DNA from: Salinimicrobium sp050750585
Lineage (GTDB): Bacteria > Bacteroidota > Bacteroidia > Flavobacteriales > Flavobacteriaceae
Assembly: GCF_050750585.1 (NCBI RefSeq)
Contig: NZ_JBOJLM010000005.1
Location: 223,202 to 287,201 of the forward strand
Direction: 5' to 3'
Length of the DNA: 64,000 nucleotides
Both the position numbers and the translations under genes were made by a program. The first letter of the stretch is position 1, and every line of letters starts with the position of its first letter. This document shows positions 8,293 to 17,175 of this stretch, piece after piece. The notes beneath the pieces were generated by a model. The model ran no database searches. It was not told where the DNA came from and worked only from the letters and a program-made list of their open reading frames with translations.

Positions 8293-9168
8293 ATGTTGCC
8301 ATACCTGAAGCTAATGAGGCCTGCAAATATCATAACCGCTTTTGCAGATATACTTGCGGGATCATCAATCGTTGCCGGAGGTTTAATCGTGTTTTATAGT
8401 GCAGATCTCTACCTGTTATTGTTGGCGACAGCAGGCTTGTATGGTGGCGGGGTAGTCCTGAACGATTATTTTGATGCCGAAATAGATCAACAGGAACGAC
8501 CGGAACGGCCTATTCCAAGTGGACAGGTAACCAAAAGCGAGGCTTTGACCCTGGGAGTGGTGCTTTTTCTGATAGGAATAGCAGCTTCTTTTGTGGTTAA
8601 TGTAGTTTCAGGGTTTTTGGCAGTGGCTATTGCAGTTTTAGCCACCGCTTATGACGCCAAAGGGAAACATATTGATTGGATAGGCCCCATAAATATGGGG
8701 CTTTGCAGGGGTTTAAATCTCCTCCTGGGAATGTCAATACTTCCTGCTATCACCGCGGAAAACTGGTACCTGCTATTCATTCCGGTAATTTACATTGCAG
8801 CCATAACCTCCATTAGCAAAGGTGAGGTTACAGGTTCTACCCGGAAACCCTTATATGTGGCAGCTTTTTTTTATCTTTTGGTCATTACAGCTATTGCATA
8901 TTTGGGATATGAATCAGAAGCCAGCGACTTCTTTTCCACTGTTCTGTTTGTAATACTGTTTGCAGCTCTTATCCTGCCTCCCCTTGTTCGGGCTATTAAA
9001 GAACCTTCAGCTAAAAAAATACGCCTGGCTGTAAAAGTGGGGATTATCTCCCTGATTGTTATGAACGCAGCCATTGCGGCTTCCTCAGCAGGTCTTTTTT
9101 TTGGGCTTGTGGTGTTGACTCTTTTACCCTTTTCTTTCCTGACCGGAAAATTGTTCCCGGTCACTTAA
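8293..9168 (+). CDS. eboC: EboC: UbiA-family prenyltransferase-like membrane protein
   Basis: A 291-residue membrane protein with about eight or nine helices. The first UbiA Asp-rich motif is clear in 'VLNDYFDAEIDQQERPERPI' (NDxxDxxxD), and the second loop carries 'ATAYDAKGKHIDWIGP'. UbiA enzymes attach prenyl groups to aromatic acceptors within the membrane. In the ebo cluster this suggests that the carried intermediate is lipid-linked at some stage (inference). It is tightly packed between eboB and eboD. Confidence 0.85.
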   Translation: MLPYLKLMRPANIITAFADILAGSSIVAGGLIVFYSADLYLLLLATAGLYGGGVVLNDYFDAEIDQQERPERPIPSGQVTKSEALTLGVVLFLIGIAASFVVNVVSGFLAVAIAVLATAYDAKGKHIDWIGPINMGLCRGLNLLLGMSILPAITAENWYLLFIPVIYIAAITSISKGEVTGSTRKPLYVAAFFYLLVITAIAYLGYESEASDFFSTVLFVILFAALILPPLVRAIKEPSAKKIRLAVKVGIISLIVMNAAIAASSAGLFFGLVVLTLLPFSFLTGKLFPVT

Positions 9169-9177
9169 AACCTTGTT

Positions 9178-10365
9178 ATGAATACCAAAATAAGTGCTCA
9201 AAAAACAAACATCCGGCAAAGCTTCACTCTACCTGTAGCCTATGACGTGTATTTTACCGAAGATCTTTTTGCCCCTGCAAATCCCACTTTTAAGCAGGTA
9301 TTCAGTCGAAAGACAGAAAAAAAGTTAAAGCTCTTATTTGTGGTTGACAGTGGTTTACTTGAAAAAACACCGGGCCTTCAGGAAAAAATCAGGACTTACT
9401 GCGAAGATATTTTACAACTCGAGGACCTTCCCGATCCCATCATTCTACCGGGTGGCGAAGAGAGCAAGAACAATTTAGATCACGTTACTTCTGTTCTGGA
9501 TCAAATTAATAAATATGGCATTTCCAGGCATTCGTTCGTAGTAGCTATTGGAGGAGGCGCCGTGCTCGATGCCGCAGGATTTGCAGCAGGCATTGCGCAT
9601 CGCGGAGTAAGGCTGATAAGAGTTCCCACCACTGTTTTATCCCAGAATGATTCGGGCGTGGGCGTCAAAAATGGAATAAACTGGTACAACAAAAAGAATT
9701 TCCTGGGAACCTTCACCCCTCCCTTCGCTGTCATCAATGATCAGCAGTTTTTACGAACTTTAGAAGAAAGAGACTGGCGAGGCGGCATTTCTGAAGCCGT
9801 GAAAGTGGCTCTTATTAAAGACAGGAATTTTTTTGACTGGATTAAGAATGACACCGAAAGACTGGTCAACCGGGATAATGAAAGTATGCAGTACCTCATT
9901 TACAGATGTGCAGAGCTTCATTTAAAACATATCTCTTCGGGAGATGCATTTGAAACAGGCTCCTCCCGGCCTCTTGATTTTGGCCACTGGGCAGCTCATA
10001 AACTGGAACAGTTCACCAATTACTCCTTAAGACACGGGGAAGCTGTTGCTATAGGAATCGCTCTGGATTGTGTCTATTCATGGAAGACCGGCTTGATAAA
10101 AAAATCTACTTGTGACGAGGTGCTTCAATTACTTTGGAATCTGGGTTTCAGATTATATACGCCGGAATTACTTCGATCCGAAGGAAAAGAATTTGAGGTG
10201 CTCGAAGGCCTTCAGGAATTTCGGGAACATTTAGGCGGGGACCTCACTATTATGCTTCTTGAAGAAATCGGCGTGGGGAAAGAGGTACATCAAATAGATC
10301 AGGAGAAAATGAAAGAATCCATCCTTTTTCTTGAGAAGGAAGATCAAAAAATTGGGGCATCTTGA
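9178..10365 (+). CDS. eboD: EboD: 3-dehydroquinate synthase-like sugar phosphate cyclase
   Basis: A 395-residue protein of the DHQS/sugar phosphate cyclase superfamily. The NAD-binding segment is 'VVAIGGGAVLDAAGFAAGIA', followed by the conserved 'RVPTTVLSQNDSGVGVKNGI'. Metal-site candidates lie in 'GISEAVKVALIKD' (Glu), 'RPLDFGHWAAHKLE' (His) and 'LRHGEAVAIGIALD' (His). The family cyclises phosphorylated sugars; the ebo version is distinct from shikimate-pathway AroB and its product is not established. Its TGA overlaps the TTG start of eboE. Confidence 0.88.
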   Translation: MNTKISAQKTNIRQSFTLPVAYDVYFTEDLFAPANPTFKQVFSRKTEKKLKLLFVVDSGLLEKTPGLQEKIRTYCEDILQLEDLPDPIILPGGEESKNNLDHVTSVLDQINKYGISRHSFVVAIGGGAVLDAAGFAAGIAHRGVRLIRVPTTVLSQNDSGVGVKNGINWYNKKNFLGTFTPPFAVINDQQFLRTLEERDWRGGISEAVKVALIKDRNFFDWIKNDTERLVNRDNESMQYLIYRCAELHLKHISSGDAFETGSSRPLDFGHWAAHKLEQFTNYSLRHGEAVAIGIALDCVYSWKTGLIKKSTCDEVLQLLWNLGFRLYTPELLRSEGKEFEVLEGLQEFREHLGGDLTIMLLEEIGVGKEVHQIDQEKMKESILFLEKEDQKIGAS

Positions 10366-11567
10366 AATACAAAAACTACCATCTTACCTACTGTACCAAT
10401 GTGCATCCCGCGGAAGACTGGGCAACCACGTTCTCACAGCTAAAGAAGCATGTCCTGCCTTTAAAGGAAAGATTATCACCCGAGACACCCTTTGGCATCG
10501 GCCTGAGATTGTCGGCAAAAGCTGCAGCCGGTCTCCTGGAAAATAACGGGCTGGGAGAATTTCAAAAATGGCTTAAGGAAAATGATCTGTACGTATTCAC
10601 CATGAATGGCTTCCCTTACGGCGCTTTTCACTTCACGCATGTTAAGGAAAAGGTACATGACCCCGACTGGAGCACTAAGGAAAGAATAAAATATACCAGG
10701 GACCTTATCCATATTTTGGCCAGGCTTTTACCTGCGGAAATTAGTTCAGGCAGCATTTCAACATCTCCCGTATCTTACAGGTTTACTCAGAAAAATATTA
10801 AAAATAATAAGGAGACTGAACAGAAGATCACTGAAAATTTCGCTGCTGTTGTGGAGCTGCTTTTTCAGCTGAAGGAAAGTACAGGTACAGAGATTCATCT
10901 GGATATAGAACCCGAACCGGATGGAATGGTAGAAAGTTCAGCCGAGGCGGTAGCATTCTTTGAATATTTAGTACAGGATGTTGGGATGCTTCTACAAAAA
11001 AAGCTCAGGGTCCCGGCGGAAAAAGCACATGCCATCATTTTGGATCATCTTAGGATCTGCTATGATGTTTGCCATTCTGCCCTTCTTTATGAGGAACCAT
11101 CTGAAGTCATGGCAAATTTTGAGAAAGCAGGAATAAAGATTGGAAAAATCCAAATAAGTTCAGCCTTGAAGATCGCTATTCCCCTGGAGCAACCTGAGCG
11201 GAAAAAAATTCAGGACCGTTTGACAGCTTTTGCAGATTCTGTTTATTTACATCAGGTAGTGGGTTTACTACCCGACGGTTCTTTTGAACGTTATAAAGAT
11301 CTCCCGGCTGCCTTAGAAAGTTTGCCCGTGACCCATTCCACCGAATGGCGAATTCATTTCCACGTTCCCATTTTTGCTGCGGAATATGATGGGATCTGCT
11401 CTACCCGGCAACAAATAGAAAGGGTTTTCTCCCTACCAAACCTGAAGGAGATCACTTCTCATCTTGAGATAGAGACCTACACCTGGGATGTATTGCCCGA
11501 AAAGAATCAAAGCTCTTTAACCGAATCTATTGCCCATGAATATCGTTGGGTGCTAAGCAACCTGTAA
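10362..11567 (+). CDS. eboE: EboE: xylose-isomerase-like TIM-barrel protein
   Basis: A 401-residue protein with an AP-endonuclease-2/xylose-isomerase-like barrel. It opens with 'YHLTYCTNVHPAEDW'. Probable metal ligands are in 'EIHLDIEPEPDG' (Glu/Asp), 'RICYDVCHSALLYE' (Asp, His) and 'EWRIHFHVPIFA' (His pair). The start is TTG at 10362, giving a TTGA overlap with the eboD stop. This overlap and the fit to the family's N-terminus decide the start. Family members in other ebo clusters are called metabolite traffic proteins; the chemistry is unproven. Confidence 0.88.
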   Translation: MKYKNYHLTYCTNVHPAEDWATTFSQLKKHVLPLKERLSPETPFGIGLRLSAKAAAGLLENNGLGEFQKWLKENDLYVFTMNGFPYGAFHFTHVKEKVHDPDWSTKERIKYTRDLIHILARLLPAEISSGSISTSPVSYRFTQKNIKNNKETEQKITENFAAVVELLFQLKESTGTEIHLDIEPEPDGMVESSAEAVAFFEYLVQDVGMLLQKKLRVPAEKAHAIILDHLRICYDVCHSALLYEEPSEVMANFEKAGIKIGKIQISSALKIAIPLEQPERKKIQDRLTAFADSVYLHQVVGLLPDGSFERYKDLPAALESLPVTHSTEWRIHFHVPIFAAEYDGICSTRQQIERVFSLPNLKEITSHLEIETYTWDVLPEKNQSSLTESIAHEYRWVLSNL

Positions 11568-11571
11568 AAAA

Positions 11572-12942
11572 ATGAAAAAAACAGTCGTTATTAATGTAGT
11601 TGGACTTTCAAAGAATTTAGTGGGAGACAAAACACCTTTCTTAAAAGGGTGGGCAGGAAAAAAACACGTAAGAGCTATAGATCCGGTACTTCCCGCTGTT
11701 ACGTGTAGCGCCCAGGCTACTTACCTTACAGGGAAATATCCTGAAGAGACAGGGATTGTAGGAAATGGCTGGTTTTTTAAAGAGGAAAATGAAGTGAAAT
11801 TCTGGAGGCAACCCAACCAGCTTGTACAAAGCGAAAAGATTTGGGAAACGCTGAAGAAAAAAGATTCGGATTTCACCTGTGCAAATTTTTTCTGGTGGTA
11901 TAATATGTATTCTTCTGTGGACTACTCGATCACCCCTCGCCCCATGTATCCTGCAGACGGCAGGAAAATTCCGGATATCTATACCTTCCCCTCCCATTTA
12001 AGAGAAGATCTCCAGAAGGAATTAGGACAATTCCCTCTGTTCAAATTCTGGGGCCCTGCCACCTCAATTGAGGCTTCAAAATGGATCGCCCGTGCCTCGA
12101 AGATGGTCGATGCACAAAATGATCCCACTTTGACTCTCATTTATATTCCACACCTGGATTATAATTTTCAGCGCCTGGATTCACATCATCCCAATATTGA
12201 CAAAGACCTGAAACAGGTGGACGAAATTTGTCAGGACCTTATCAACTACTATGAATCTAAAGGTGCTGAAGTAATTTTACTTTCTGAATATGGAATAACT
12301 GAAGTAGAACGTCCTGTTTATATCAACAAACTGCTAAGGGAAAAAAACTGTATCGCTGTCAGGGAGGAACTGGGTTATGATGTTTTTGATGCTGGCGCCA
12401 GTGAAGCTTTTGCTGTTTGTGATCACCAGCTCGCCCACATTTACGTCAGGGACAAAAGCAGGATTTCTGAAATAGGAAAACTGCTAGGGGAGCTACCCGG
12501 AATTGAAAAGTTAATTACAGGAGAAGAGAAAAAGGAGTATCACCTGGATCATGAACGTGCCGGAGATATTATTGCTATTGCCGACAAGGATTCCTGGTTT
12601 TGTTACTATTACTGGCTGGATGACAAAAAAGCTCCTGACTACGCCCGAACAGTCGACATTCACCGAAAGCCGGGATATGACCCTGCCGAGCTTTTTATCG
12701 ATCCTGACATAAAATTCCCCAAGCTGAAAATAGGTCTGAAATTACTACGGAAAAAGATGGGCTTCCGGACACTCATGGATGTAGTTCCGTTAAAGCCTGA
12801 GCTGGTAAAAGGTTCCCACGGCCGCCGTCCTGAATCAACCGGGGATTGGCCGATCTTCATTTCTTCTTCTAAGGGAAAAGAAGCAACCTTAAAACCTGTG
12901 GCTGTCTTTGACGAGATTAGATCCGCGGTACTTTCAGAATGA
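11572..12942 (+). CDS. eboF: EboF: nucleotide pyrophosphatase / phosphodiesterase-family protein
   Basis: A 456-residue alkaline-phosphatase-superfamily protein (type I phosphodiesterase/nucleotide pyrophosphatase fold). The nucleophile region is 'LPAVTCSAQATYLTGKYPEE', the metal ligands appear in 'LIYIPHLDYNFQRLDSHHP' (Asp, His) and 'ILLSEYGITEV', and a late His comes in 'ELVKGSHGRRPES'. No signal peptide is evident, so it probably acts in the cytoplasm. It begins 4 nt after eboE and ends the cluster; the next gene is convergent. Confidence 0.85.
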   Translation: MKKTVVINVVGLSKNLVGDKTPFLKGWAGKKHVRAIDPVLPAVTCSAQATYLTGKYPEETGIVGNGWFFKEENEVKFWRQPNQLVQSEKIWETLKKKDSDFTCANFFWWYNMYSSVDYSITPRPMYPADGRKIPDIYTFPSHLREDLQKELGQFPLFKFWGPATSIEASKWIARASKMVDAQNDPTLTLIYIPHLDYNFQRLDSHHPNIDKDLKQVDEICQDLINYYESKGAEVILLSEYGITEVERPVYINKLLREKNCIAVREELGYDVFDAGASEAFAVCDHQLAHIYVRDKSRISEIGKLLGELPGIEKLITGEEKKEYHLDHERAGDIIAIADKDSWFCYYYWLDDKKAPDYARTVDIHRKPGYDPAELFIDPDIKFPKLKIGLKLLRKKMGFRTLMDVVPLKPELVKGSHGRRPESTGDWPIFISSSKGKEATLKPVAVFDEIRSAVLSE

Positions 12943-12971
12943 ACTAGCTCATCACATAAAGCTAACTTTAT

Positions 12972-14285
12972 TTAAGGAGCAACCATTTTAAAAACCTTGC
13001 CGGTAGTACCTATAGGGCCTTCTTCATCGGTTGTAAGAATAAACATTTCTCCTTCCTTGTTCTGACCGAAAGACAATAAATAATGGCCGATTGAAGTAGA
13101 GTTGGTCTGAGCAATTTTCAGCTCTTGAAAATCCCACATGCCGGTCTCTTTTGGAGTTGAAACGAACACGGCTCCCGCAGGTTTTCCATGATGCTGCGTC
13201 CAGGTGCCAAAAATGTACTTTCCGTCCATATTTCTAAGGTCTTCACCCCTGTAAACATAACCTCCTATGACGACCAGGCCTTTGCCTCCATGGTCGGTCC
13301 CGCCTTGTTTAAATTCAATCACAGGACTTATTAAAGGGTTGCCCATCTTATCTTTTTCGGGACATTTCTCCTTCTCTTTATCGTTATTATAGGCATTGAA
13401 GCAGTGTGTTCCTTCCATCACGTTCCATCCATAATTGCCACCTTTTGTGATCACACTTACTTCTTCCCAAAGTACCTGTCCTGCATCTCCCGCAATGAGA
13501 TCATTGGTTCCTTTCATGTCAAACGAGAACCTGTACGGATTTCTGAGCCCGTAGGCGTAGATCTCGTCCATTCCCTCCTTATCTACAAAAGGATTGTCAT
13601 CAGGAATATTATAAGGAGCATCTCCATTTACGTCAATTCTCAGGATACTGCCCAGCAGGTTTTGCTCTACATCCTGCCCATTACCACCGGCATTTTCCCC
13701 ATACCAATCAGGTACATGTCCCATGTCGATATCATTTGCCCCACCACCATCGCCAAGGGCAATGTAGAGGTAATTGTCTGGCCCAAAGGCCAAAGTCCCA
13801 GCATTGTGATTATCCTGTGGCTGATCGACCTTCAGAATGATCTTTTCTGAAGCTTTGTCAGCCATATCGGGGTTATCCGGAGAGACCCTGAATTCTGAAA
13901 TGTGGCTGGTATGATCCCAGTTCTCGGGACCATCCCCACTCAGGGGTGCACTATAATAGACGAAGAACCTGCCGTTTTCACTATAATTGGGGTGAAAAGC
14001 AAGTCCTAACAAACCTCGTTCTTCATGGGCATCTTTTAGTTCAACTATCTTATTTTTCAGATTTAAGAATGGTTCTTCCAAAAGTCCTTTTTGGGGAGTA
14101 TGAATTCGGATCACCCCTACCTGGTCAACGATGAAATACCTTCCAGATTCATCAGGAGATTCAACAAATGCCACAGGGGAAACTAGATTATCTGCTACAA
14201 CCTCCAGTCCTACCGATTCCTGCGAAAAAGTTGCGAAGGATATAGTTAATAAGCAGATTAAAGAGAAAAAGGATTTGATTTTCAT
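12972..14285 (-). CDS. Secreted PQQ-type sugar dehydrogenase (GSDH/HHIP-like propeller)
   Basis: A 437-residue protein with a signal peptide (cleavage after about FATFSQ). It is a clear glucose/sorbosone dehydrogenase propeller: 'HEERGLLGLAFHPNY', 'HNAGTLAFGPDNYLYIALGD' with the conserved His, 'YGLRNPYRFSFD', and 'GGNYGWNVMEGTHCFN'. It differs from the propeller protein at 1846-3297, which belongs to another branch. The family oxidises aldoses in the periplasm. It is transcribed alone; a dyad of CTGTTAA half-sites lies about 75 nt upstream. Confidence 0.85.
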   Translation of the reverse strand: MKIKSFFSLICLLTISFATFSQESVGLEVVADNLVSPVAFVESPDESGRYFIVDQVGVIRIHTPQKGLLEEPFLNLKNKIVELKDAHEERGLLGLAFHPNYSENGRFFVYYSAPLSGDGPENWDHTSHISEFRVSPDNPDMADKASEKIILKVDQPQDNHNAGTLAFGPDNYLYIALGDGGGANDIDMGHVPDWYGENAGGNGQDVEQNLLGSILRIDVNGDAPYNIPDDNPFVDKEGMDEIYAYGLRNPYRFSFDMKGTNDLIAGDAGQVLWEEVSVITKGGNYGWNVMEGTHCFNAYNNDKEKEKCPEKDKMGNPLISPVIEFKQGGTDHGGKGLVVIGGYVYRGEDLRNMDGKYIFGTWTQHHGKPAGAVFVSTPKETGMWDFQELKIAQTNSTSIGHYLLSFGQNKEGEMFILTTDEEGPIGTTGKVFKMVAP

Positions 14286-14358
14286 AATGGTCTATTTTTA
14301 GTGGAATTCCTTGTTATCAATCTGTTAGCAAGGTACACAAAACCATATACAGCAGTGG

Positions 14359-14373
14359 TTAACAGGCTGTTAA
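14359..14373. promoter_or_regulatory. Palindrome in 367-nt gene-free stretch upstream of the dehydrogenase
   Basis: The stretch 14286-14652 has no gene. It contains the perfect dyad TTAACAG-G-CTGTTAA, and further CTGTTA half-sites occur at about 14321 and 14388 (the latter as CTGTTAAG). The cluster sits 74-105 nt upstream of the dehydrogenase ATG on the minus strand and could be an operator. The rest is AT-rich with no ORF or terminator that I can support. Confidence 0.4.
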
Positions 14374-14652
14374 AGACTGACATATGACTGTTAAGTCTAT
14401 AAATACTAAATCGACATTTAACCGCTCTATTTAACTATGATTTAAACTTATCCTCTTATTAACTTTAAAGAGAGTAAAGTATTAGTTCTTCAATAGTATT
14501 TCTATCATTTTATTTTAAAAAAAAGAAGAATATTTGAATGTAATTTTATCCATGGCTATCTATAGTAAAAATCGATTCCGCTAGGAGAGACATTTTATTT
14601 TTAAGTTTTTTATTCAGAATAGAGGATATAATTGTTAATTATGACATATTTT

Positions 14653-15630
14653 TTAGCTTTCTTGATCCTGTTCCACGACCTGGTGCCAGCTAAGGCCCTC
14701 GCTTCTAAGCAAGCTCCCCAAAATACGCCTACGCTCAACCAACTCTTGTGAGTTTCTTTGAGTCAAACTGCGCGGTAAATCTTCATTGCCTGGGGAAACT
14801 TCAGCTTTAGGCAAGCTGCGGGAGAAATTTTTATCTAGATTTCGAAGAAAATCTGACAGAGAAGAACGCAAAATTTTCAATTCCTCCCGAAAATTTTCTC
14901 CCTTGTTAGATTTAAGAAGAATTGATAAAGCCTCATCTAATCTTGTGATATTAATACTGAACGAGTCTTTCACTTGGGACCGACTGTAGTAATGAACAAC
15001 AGGATAAGCCTGATGACTTACGGAATGTTCGTCTACCTTCTCCTGAAGGTCAAGGATCTGTAGGTAACTATAGGGGGAATCTAGTCTAAGTAACTTATTT
15101 GCTATGGCCTGGGGGCTATTACCCAAATTATGGATGCTTTTCGCCAGGGTTCTTTTCTTTACCACAGCAGATGAAACTGAAAGAAAATAAGTCATCGAGC
15201 TGGTGAAAAAAATGAATCCAAAGAAGGAAAAGCAGCTCGTAACCAGTTCAAAAAAAGGCGATATAGGTTTAAAATTTCCCATCCCCAGAGTAGAAAGTAT
15301 ATATCCAGTAAAATAGAGCCGTTCCCAGAAATTTGCTACTCTGCCGCTACTGTTAGTAATATCCTCGGGGTTGGAAGAATAAACCAGGAAAAGTCCAAAC
15401 CAAATCATAGAAAGCCATACTGCGAGGATCATGAGATTTATGAATAGCCCGTGATAGTTATAAAGCTTTCTCCCAAAAATCCCCACACAGAACTGTAGTA
15501 TCCTATCTGATAAAATTGCCACATTTTCAGAAATAAAACCCGCCCCACTGGCGGAAAGAGTAGTGTAAAAGAAATCATGTATAGCTATTAATAGTATAAT
15601 GAATCCAAGGATTAGCAATGTTTCTGACAT
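14653..15630 (-). CDS. Two-TM-type potassium channel-like protein
   Basis: A 325-residue protein. Helices lie at about 3-22 and 60-83, with a pore region near residue 115 reading 'YFTGYILSTLGMGNFKPISP'. This is the P-loop position, with TLGMGNF in place of the canonical TVGYGDF. A final helix ('FFGFIFFTSSMTYFLSVSSA') follows, then about 160 cytoplasmic residues, polar and predicted helical, without an RCK Rossmann motif. The call as ion channel (PF07885-like) is fairly safe; potassium selectivity is inferred because the filter is diverged. Confidence 0.75.
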   Translation of the reverse strand: MSETLLILGFIILLIAIHDFFYTTLSASGAGFISENVAILSDRILQFCVGIFGRKLYNYHGLFINLMILAVWLSMIWFGLFLVYSSNPEDITNSSGRVANFWERLYFTGYILSTLGMGNFKPISPFFELVTSCFSFFGFIFFTSSMTYFLSVSSAVVKKRTLAKSIHNLGNSPQAIANKLLRLDSPYSYLQILDLQEKVDEHSVSHQAYPVVHYYSRSQVKDSFSINITRLDEALSILLKSNKGENFREELKILRSSLSDFLRNLDKNFSRSLPKAEVSPGNEDLPRSLTQRNSQELVERRRILGSLLRSEGLSWHQVVEQDQES

Positions 15631-15697
15631 TTTATTATTTATTTGTTTTTATCTATGTTATAATTTTTGAGAAGCCAATATAAATAGACCCTGAAAT

Positions 15698-15886
15698 TCA
15701 TCCTGAAATCCTACAAAAAAAAGAATCATTAGGTGAAATTTCTTTCTCTCCTTTAGAATCAACCTCTATTACAGGCTCACAGAAAACTTCTTCTGCTATC
15801 CACCATCCCAACTCTACAATTACTATTGAAGCGAAAATCAGACACCATAGCCGCTTATTCGCATCTCTCTCTCTTTTGAAATCCAT
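15698..15886 (-). CDS. Possible small single-pass membrane protein
   Basis: A 62-residue ORF from the ATG at 15886 with a basic N-terminus (MDFKRERDANKR), one helix (LWCLIFASIVIVELGWWIAE) and a polar tail. The charge distribution is plausible for a membrane protein, but there is no recognised family, no clear ribosome-binding site and no neighbour supporting it. It may be spurious. The rest of the stretch 15631-16032 holds nothing else I can identify. Confidence 0.3.
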   Translation of the reverse strand: MDFKRERDANKRLWCLIFASIVIVELGWWIAEEVFCEPVIEVDSKGEKEISPNDSFFCRISG

Positions 15887-16032
15887 AACGTAATTTGTAT
15901 CAATTTTGAACAAATTAGTTATTATGGATTTCGCCCTGTTCTATTATTTTAGAAAATACATTCACTATCCCAGGATAATGGTAATTTAGATTGTAATGTC
16001 TTTGTCAAGGAACCATAGATTTTCATTATATG

Positions 16033-16876
16033 CTAAACCTTTGCAGCTCTAAGACGCCAAGCATTTGCTATTACCGCAACAGGGCTGCAATAGCCAAGGC
16101 AGCAATTATAGGTGAAAGAAGTATTACTAAAAATGACTACGGCAATCCTGCTGCAACTGGAATACCCAGGGTCTTGTTTTCAATAAGCTCGTTCAAAAAA
16201 CATCCAGGTGGCATAAAAAACAACAGGAACAGATAGCCCTAAATGAACCCATTTCCGGTACTTTCAATCCATTAGCTCTAACAGTGGATTATCTGAAAAC
16301 ATTTCCTCAGACATCGCTGCTATTAAATTAGGAACGGTGAAGACAGTAGCAGTCAAGAACTTCTTCAGCAGTTTCTTAAGTCTTATCATCTCCATCCACA
16401 CCTCCTTCCATAGGCACAAGATCCATCCCGCAAATTGGGCAGGAACCCATTTCATCCTCTACTGTTTTAGGATGCATGAGGGAGGTAAATCACTGAGGCA
16501 TCTTTTGCGAAAACGGTACTTCCACAAGATTCACCCTACACACCGTGCAATCCCCGGGTTTGTTGTAGGTTTTTTCCTCCTCGCAGTACATTGGATAATA
16601 AAAGGTTCCAGATCCTCCCGTCGCTTTTTATGTATTTTCTTTAGACGGTTTTTTGGGTTTCTCTCCCGGCACAGTGATAGAATAAGTTCCTCCATCTTCC
16701 TCCAGCTTTTTCTGAAAGGTTTTAAGTGGAATATGTTTATCCATCTCTATCATCGCCTCTTCCTTTTCTAGGTCTACCGAAGCCTTTGTGACTCCTTCTA
16801 CTTCATTTAAGGTTTTTTCGACACGGCTACGGCAGCCGTTGCAGGTCATCCCGTGAACAGCATAGGTATGCGTCAT
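16033..16876 (-). pseudogene. Decayed copper P-type ATPase with large internal deletion
   Basis: Reading the minus strand in all frames recovers, in order: an HMA domain (the ORF at 16628-16876); an in-frame TAA; a first heavy-metal-binding finger (EEEKTYNKPGDCTVCRVNLV); a TGA; a second finger (HPKTVEDEMGSCPICGMDLV); a stop and frameshift; the first ATPase helix (KLLKKFLTATVFTVPNLIAA); a TGA after LLELMD; the second helix (GLSVPVVFYATWMFFER); and then directly the C-terminal helices (NKTLGIPVAAG, LLSPIIAALAIA, AVIANAWRLRAAKV and a stop at 16033). The actuator, phosphorylation and nucleotide domains, about 500 residues, are missing. This is an HMA-HMBD copper-ATPase common in Flavobacteria, now dead. 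Confidence 0.85.
16628..16876 (-). CDS. HMA-domain protein (surviving N-terminus of the decayed ATPase)
   Basis: An 82-residue open frame with a full heavy-metal-associated domain: 'YAVHGMTCNGCRSRVEKTLN' carries the Cu-binding CxxC (CNGC), followed by the usual beta-alpha-beta pattern and a Lys/Pro-rich tail that once linked to the metal fingers of the ATPase. It overlaps the upstream HMA ORF by 4 nt (ATGA). It could now serve as a free copper chaperone, or simply be a relic that has not yet picked up a stop codon. Confidence 0.6.
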   Translation of the reverse strand: MTHTYAVHGMTCNGCRSRVEKTLNEVEGVTKASVDLEKEEAMIEMDKHIPLKTFQKKLEEDGGTYSITVPGEKPKKPSKENT

Positions 16877-17115
16877 ATTGTTTGAGAACTACCTTCATCC
16901 TCAAGTGGTAGAGCAATAGAATAGCTTCCTTTCGTTTCTTCCAGTGCCTGCTGTAGCTTTGCCACGGGCACATGCTGCTTCATCTCAATAACTGCCTGTT
17001 CATTCTGAAGGTTTACTTCAACATTAGATACTCCTTCAACTCCCTGCAAAGCTTTCTCCACCGTACTTCGGCAGCCGTTGCAGGTCATTCCTGATATTTT
17101 ATATTTATGGGTCAT
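16873..17115 (-). CDS. HMA-domain copper chaperone-like protein
   Basis: An 80-residue protein made of one HMA domain: 'YKISGMTCNGCRSTVEKALQ' with CNGC, 'GVSNVEVNLQNEQAVIEM' and a short acidic tail. It is about 55-60 percent similar to the downstream HMA ORF by eye, so they look like a tandem duplication. The ATGA overlap between them implies coupling. It is the right size for a CopZ-like Cu(I) chaperone and may deliver copper to the CopB-type ATPase or other exporters nearby. Confidence 0.75.
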   Translation of the reverse strand: MTHKYKISGMTCNGCRSTVEKALQGVEGVSNVEVNLQNEQAVIEMKQHVPVAKLQQALEETKGSYSIALPLEDEGSSQTI

Positions 17116-17175
17116 TTAATTACGTTTTTAGTTAAAATAATTTACGCTACTATTCTGTAAAAGTAGAATTTGTAT

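Noticed and set aside
16030..16771. Plus-strand ORFs opposite the ATPase remnant
   Set aside because: The minus strand over the same bases gives clear copper-ATPase pieces (metal fingers, helices), so the plus ORFs are shadows.
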